In this document: positions 7,035 through 9,892 of the stretch, piece after piece
Layout: every line of letters begins with the position of its first letter
Position numbering within the stretch: position 1 is the first letter of the stretch
Assembly (NCBI GenBank): GCA_049694275.1
Contig: JBAVQS010000388.1
Coordinates: 1-9,892 of the forward strand
DNA length: 9,892 bases
Origin: JBAVQS01 sp049694275
GTDB lineage: Bacteria; Chloroflexota; Anaerolineae; UBA4142; SHND01
Reading direction: 5' to 3'
The notes under the pieces: model-generated
The model's input: the letters and a program-made list of their open reading frames with translations, nothing else
Database searches by the model: none
What the model was told of the DNA's origin: nothing
Translations under genes and position numbers: made by a program

Positions 7035-7067
7035 ATTCTAGCACCGACTTGTTCAAAAGTTGTTAAG
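7035..7067 (-). promoter_or_regulatory. Promoter and operator of the response regulator-kinase operon
   Basis: Read on the minus strand, TTAACA (7066-7061) and TGAACA (7055-7050) form a direct repeat with a period of 11 bp. Nine bases follow and then TAGAAT (7040-7035), a five-of-six match to the sigma-70-type -10. There is no recognisable -35 hexamer; the repeat sits where it would be. Direct half-sites 11 bp apart are what tandem OmpR/PhoB-family dimers bind, and placing them over -35 is the known arrangement of PhoB-activated promoters. The ATG lies six bases beyond the -10. The sequence elements are visible; binding by the adjacent regulator is inferred. Confidence 0.6.
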
Positions 7068-7121
7068 GGGCGGGCCGCTTTTCTCATCCAATTCTTATCT
7101 GGACTGAACAACTTTTGAACA
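7050..7121. repeat. 15-bp perfect inverted repeat spanning the divergent promoter region
   Basis: TGTTCAAAAGTTGTT at 7050-7064 is the exact reverse complement of AACAACTTTTGAACA at 7107-7121, with 42 bases between the arms. The arms are the cores of the two divergent operators, one facing each operon. The separation is large for an RNA hairpin, and each arm has its own internal 11-bp direct repeat, so a pair of protein-binding sites is the better reading. The 42 intervening bases (7065-7106) include a GC-rich stretch at 7067-7077 and show no gene or further motif I recognise. Confidence 0.85.
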
Positions 7122-7136
7122 CCGGTTTTCTATAAT
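7104..7136 (+). promoter_or_regulatory. Promoter and operator of the MacA-MacB-type export operon
   Basis: TGAACA at 7105-7110 recurs at 7116-7121 as an exact direct repeat with a period of 11 bp. It is followed nine bases later by a perfect -10 hexamer, TATAAT, at 7131-7136. The bases in the -35 window (about 7107-7114) do not match TTGACA, so the promoter looks activator-dependent, with the repeat replacing -35. The arrangement copies the divergent regulator promoter base for base in spacing, and both -10 hexamers are followed by AGAGG. Transcription should start near 7142-7144, leaving a leader of about 90 bases before the GTG at 7233. Activation by the adjacent response regulator is inferred from geometry. 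Confidence 0.65.
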
Positions 7137-7160
7137 AGAGGATGTAAGCGGAAAACAAGC

Positions 7161-7190
7161 CTTTTCACCCACGCTGGCGCGGGTGAAAAG
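7161..7190 (+). promoter_or_regulatory. Hairpin in the 5' leader of the exporter operon
   Basis: CTTTTCACCC (7161-7170) pairs perfectly with GGGTGAAAAG (7181-7190). The loop of ten bases can close by two more pairs across one mismatch. It lies inside the predicted transcript leader, about 20 bases after the presumed start and 30 bases before the AAGGAG ribosome-binding site (7221-7226). No U-run follows, so it is not an intrinsic terminator for the plus strand. It could stabilise the 5' end of the message or be a target for a DNA- or RNA-binding factor. Confidence 0.6.
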
Positions 7191-7232
7191 TTCAGGTCTA
7201 ACAAGAGTCATTGAACTCGAAAGGAGATCACA

Positions 7233-8696
7233 GTGAAAAAAGGGACATTCATCCTTGCAATCGTATTGACCGCTCTGGTGGCATCGGCCGGGTTCTGGTT
7301 CTATCAACAACAGAACGCGCCGCGCGCCCAGGCGGCCACCCTTGCAACGGCAACCATCACCCGCGGCACGCTCACCGCGACCGTGAGCGGAGCAGGCAAT
7401 CTCTTTGCTCCCCAGGAAACCAGTCTGAGCTTTCAACTAACCGGAACGCCCATCACGAAAATCAACGTGCAGGTCGGCGACAAGGTCAAGGCGGGCGATG
7501 TGCTCGCCCAGGTAGACGATTCGGACCTGCAGCTCGCGCTAACGATTGCGCAGGCGCAGTTGACAACCGCCCAGGCCAACCTGGCCAAGCTGCTGCAGCC
7601 GCCGCTGGCGGCTGATGTGCAGGCAGACCAGGCGGCAGTGGCCAGCGCGCAGGCGGCCTATGCCGCGGCCGTCACCAAGGCCGGGCATTCAACGGATACG
7701 ATCGCCGCGGCGCAGGCCGTCCTGAGCAATGCCGCCGCCGCGCGCCAGCAGGCCCAGGCCGCGTATGACCGGATCGGCGGGGCCTCGAACCCGAATATTG
7801 GAATGACGTCGCAGTCGCTCGCGTTAGAGCAGGCGACCAACAACTATCAATCGGCGCTCTCCGCCTATAACCTGGCGCTCGCCGATGTGAACGACAGCGC
7901 AGTCAAGGCCGCCGCACAACAGCTCGCGCAGGCGCAGGACAACCTAACGAAATTAACACAGCCGGCGACCGCGCAGGACCAGGCCATCGCGCAGGCTTCC
8001 GTGGATTCGGCCCAGGCTTCGGTCAAACAGGCCGAGCTCAAGCTGAACCAGGCCAGGATCACGGCGCCATTTGATGGCACCGTCGCGGCAGTCAACGGCG
8101 TGGTGGGCCAGCTCTCGTCCGCCGGCAGCTCGGCGGTGATTACGCTCGCCAATCTCGACAACCTGCAAACGCAAATCTCTCTTTCCGAAGTGGATATCGC
8201 TCGCGTCAAGGTAAACGATCCGATCAGCCTGAGCTTTGATGCGCTGGGCGGCCAGGCCCTGCCGGGCAAGATCGTCTCTATCTCGCCGGTCGGGACCGTC
8301 GCTTCGGGTGTGGTCAACTATACCGTGACCGTGGCGCTGACCAAGAACAGCGCGAACATCATGCCGGGGATGACCGCCACGGCCAATGTCGTGGTCGACC
8401 AGCGCGCCGACGTGCTGATGGCGCCGAATCGCGCGATCAAGACCCAGGGCAACCGCAAGACGCTCACCCTCCTTTCTGGAGACAGCCAGACGACAGTGTT
8501 GGTCAAGACCGGCGTGGTCGGCGACCAAAATACAGAGATCGTGAGCGCGACGACAATGGACGGACAACCCATCACGTTGAACGAGGGCGAGACCCTCGTG
8601 GTGAATCCCACGACGACGACCAGCAGTGCGAGCAACACGCGGGGCGTGCCCGGCGGCAATCCCCTCAACGCGCTGAGCGGGCTGAGTGGCCGGTAG
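7233..8696 (+). CDS. Periplasmic-adaptor/HlyD-family efflux protein (MacA-like)
   Basis: This 487-residue protein has an N-terminal membrane anchor (about 5-24) and an extracytoplasmic body. It should partner the ATPase and permease that follow. The first half of the lipoyl (barrel-sandwich) domain is GTPITKINVQVGDKVKAGDVLAQVDD (71-96), and the second half is ARITAPFDGTVAAVNGVVGQL (274-294). Between them lies an Ala/Gln-rich coiled-coil hairpin of about 175 residues. A beta-barrel (about 300-388) with MPGMTATANVVV follows, then a membrane-proximal domain to about 458 and a Ser/Thr/Gly-rich tail. Within the coiled coil, 109-143 and 230-264 share the pattern QL..AQ.NL.KL.QP, which suggests an internal duplication. 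The GTG start is fixed by AAGGAG at 7221-7226. The substrate is unknown. The family includes macrolide, peptide and lipid exporters, so the name macA is not asserted. Confidence 0.88.
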   Translation: MKKGTFILAIVLTALVASAGFWFYQQQNAPRAQAATLATATITRGTLTATVSGAGNLFAPQETSLSFQLTGTPITKINVQVGDKVKAGDVLAQVDDSDLQLALTIAQAQLTTAQANLAKLLQPPLAADVQADQAAVASAQAAYAAAVTKAGHSTDTIAAAQAVLSNAAAARQQAQAAYDRIGGASNPNIGMTSQSLALEQATNNYQSALSAYNLALADVNDSAVKAAAQQLAQAQDNLTKLTQPATAQDQAIAQASVDSAQASVKQAELKLNQARITAPFDGTVAAVNGVVGQLSSAGSSAVITLANLDNLQTQISLSEVDIARVKVNDPISLSFDALGGQALPGKIVSISPVGTVASGVVNYTVTVALTKNSANIMPGMTATANVVVDQRADVLMAPNRAIKTQGNRKTLTLLSGDSQTTVLVKTGVVGDQNTEIVSATTMDGQPITLNEGETLVVNPTTTTSSASNTRGVPGGNPLNALSGLSGR

Positions 8697-8724
8697 TCTA
8701 TTACAACAGGAGCGAGGTGAAACC

Positions 8725-9450
8725 ATGTCAGTCATTGAAATTCAGAATCTCAAGAAAATTTATCAGATGGGCGATGTCGAGGTGCAGGCGCTGCGCGGGG
8801 TGAGCTTTAATGTCGAGCGCGGCGAAATGATAGCGATCATGGGCCCTTCGGGCTCGGGCAAGTCCACCCTCATGAACATTATCGGCTGTCTGGATACGCC
8901 GAGCGAAGGGGAGTACCTGCTCGACGGGGTCCGGGTGAGCAAATTGAACGACGACCAACTCGCCGACATTCGCAACAAAAAGATCGGGTTCGTGTTCCAG
9001 TCGTTCAACCTGCTCCCACGGACGACGGCGCTGGACAACGTCGAGCTGCCCATGGTGTACGGGCATGCGCCGAACCGGCGGCAGCGCGCGCTGGCCGCGC
9101 TGGAAATGGTGGGACTGGAAAAGAGGGTCGATCACCGGCCCAAAGAATTATCCGGTGGACAGCAGCAGCGCGTCGCCATCGCCCGCGCCCTGGTGAACAA
9201 TCCCGCCATCATCCTGGCCGACGAGCCAACCGGCAACCTCGATACCCAGTCGGGCGCGGAAATCATGACCCTGTTTCACCGGCTGAACCAGGAGCAGGGC
9301 ATCACCGTGGTGCTCGTCACACACGACCCCGAGATCGGGGCGCATGCGAGCCGCGTCATCCGCGTGCGAGATGGCGCATTGGAGGAAGGGATTCCGATTC
9401 AACTCCCACAGCGGGCGTTTGAAATGGTACGACAGGAGGTCGCGCTATGA
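8725..9450 (+). CDS. ABC transporter ATP-binding protein (MacB/LolD-type)
   Basis: This 241-residue ATPase powers the MacB-type export system. Walker A GPSGSGKS is at 40-47, the Q-loop is at Q92 (FVFQSFNLLPR), and the signature LSGGQ at 142-146 is followed by QQRVAIARAL. Walker B IILAD is at 162-166 with Glu167, the D-loop is GNLD (170-173) and the switch is His200. All are canonical. NLLPRTTALDNVELPMVY (95-112) is typical of the MacB/LolD/FtsE branch. The ATG at 8725 is preferred over an in-frame ATG at 8686, because the latter would overlap the adaptor gene and add 13 residues not seen in the family. GAGGTGA at 8714-8720 sits four bases before 8725. The gene begins 28 bases after the adaptor stop, and its stop overlaps the permease start in an ATGA. 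Confidence 0.94.
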   Translation: MSVIEIQNLKKIYQMGDVEVQALRGVSFNVERGEMIAIMGPSGSGKSTLMNIIGCLDTPSEGEYLLDGVRVSKLNDDQLADIRNKKIGFVFQSFNLLPRTTALDNVELPMVYGHAPNRRQRALAALEMVGLEKRVDHRPKELSGGQQQRVAIARALVNNPAIILADEPTGNLDTQSGAEIMTLFHRLNQEQGITVVLVTHDPEIGAHASRVIRVRDGALEEGIPIQLPQRAFEMVRQEVAL

Positions 9451-9892
9451 ATATCTGGGAATCAACACGCATTGCATTACGCAGTCTCGGCGCCAACAAA
9501 ATGCGCGCCGGCCTGACCATGCTCGGCATCATCATCGGCGTCGCCGCGGTGATTGCGCTCGTCAGTATCGGGCAAGGCGCGCAGCAGGCGATCACGTCTC
9601 AAATTGATAGTATCGGCACGAACCTCCTGTTCGTCCGCCCCGGCTCGTCGCAACAGGGGGGCGTGCGCGGAGCGCAAGGCAGCGCGGGGACGCTGACCCT
9701 GCTGGATGCGCAGGCACTGAACGGCATTGCCGGCATTCAGGGAGTTGCGCCCGAAGTGGATTCATTCGGACAGGTGGTCTATCAGGGAAATAACACAAAC
9801 GCCCGCGTGCTCGGCGTGACGCCCGACTATGCCGTCGTCACCAATTCCCAGCCGAGCTCCGGGAACTTTATCGGGGCGACCGATGTAACCGG
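9447..9892 (+). CDS. MacB-type ABC transporter permease, 5' part only
   Basis: The reading frame opens with ATG at 9447, overlapping the ATPase stop by four bases, and stays open to the window edge: 148 codons plus two bases. AGGAGG at 9434-9439 is the ribosome-binding site. The protein starts MNIWESTRIALRSLGANKMR, the usual cytoplasmic entry of MacB/FtsX permeases. A first membrane helix follows, LTMLGIIIGVAAVIALVSIG (23-42), then GAQQAITSQIDSIGTNLLFV (44-63) and the beginning of the large extracytoplasmic MacB_PCD domain. A Gly/Ser/Gln-rich stretch lies at 67-82. The remaining helices are beyond the window. Unlike Escherichia coli MacB, the ATPase is a separate polypeptide. It completes an adaptor-ATPase-permease operon. 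Confidence 0.9.
   Translation, partial: MNIWESTRIALRSLGANKMRAGLTMLGIIIGVAAVIALVSIGQGAQQAITSQIDSIGTNLLFVRPGSSQQGGVRGAQGSAGTLTLLDAQALNGIAGIQGVAPEVDSFGQVVYQGNNTNARVLGVTPDYAVVTNSQPSSGNFIGATDVT

Noticed and set aside
7095..7436. 113-codon minus-strand frame across the exporter leader and adaptor start
   Set aside because: It would run through the divergent promoter and leader hairpin, is antisense to the adaptor signal anchor, and resembles no known family.

Overview
The window is a GC-rich bacterial segment holding two unrelated transport loci. They are separated by a two-component system, and every gene is dense and well formed. Several traits point to a Chloroflexota (Anaerolineae-type) genome: a substrate-binding lipoprotein with a long Ala/Thr/Pro/Ser linker after its lipobox Cys, a five-gene branched-chain amino acid (HAAT) ABC operon, a split MacA/ATPase/permease export system, and an intergenic spacer built of short degenerate repeats. 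This assignment is inferred from protein style only and is moderate in confidence.

Layout. Positions 1-169 are a leader with a 17-bp direct repeat and a 6-bp dyad. Positions 170-4900 (+) hold a complete liv-type operon: binding protein (170-1495), a 119-bp spacer with degenerate 8-mers and a 14-bp hairpin, two permeases (1615-2475, 2482-3447) and two ATPases (3444-4193, 4190-4900). The last three genes are joined by ATGA overlaps at both junctions. A 63-bp gap separates this operon from a convergent two-component operon on the minus strand: an OmpR/PhoB-class response regulator (7028-6333) followed one base later by a HAMP-type sensor histidine kinase (6331-4964). Diverging from the regulator on the plus strand is an export operon: MacA/HlyD-type adaptor (7233-8696), MacB-type ATPase (8725-9450) and a MacB-type permease (9447 to beyond the window end, so partial).

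The most informative part is the 204-bp divergent intergenic region (7029-7232). It carries two mirror-image promoters. Each has two TGAACA-like half-sites spaced exactly 11 bp apart as direct repeats, the arrangement OmpR/PhoB-family regulators bind. Each is followed after exactly 9 bp by a -10 hexamer (TATAAT or TAGAAT) and then by AGAGG. Neither promoter has a good -35 box. The simplest reading is that the adjacent response regulator activates both its own operon and the export operon by occupying the -35 position. The regulator transcript would start at or next to its ATG, so it may be leaderless. The exporter transcript would have a leader of about 90 nt with a strong hairpin.

I found no RNA genes, CRISPR arrays, insertion sequences, phage genes or attachment sites. 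I do not see a wholly new system. The unusual content is regulatory architecture, plus a non-canonical ABC signature in the LivG-type ATPase.
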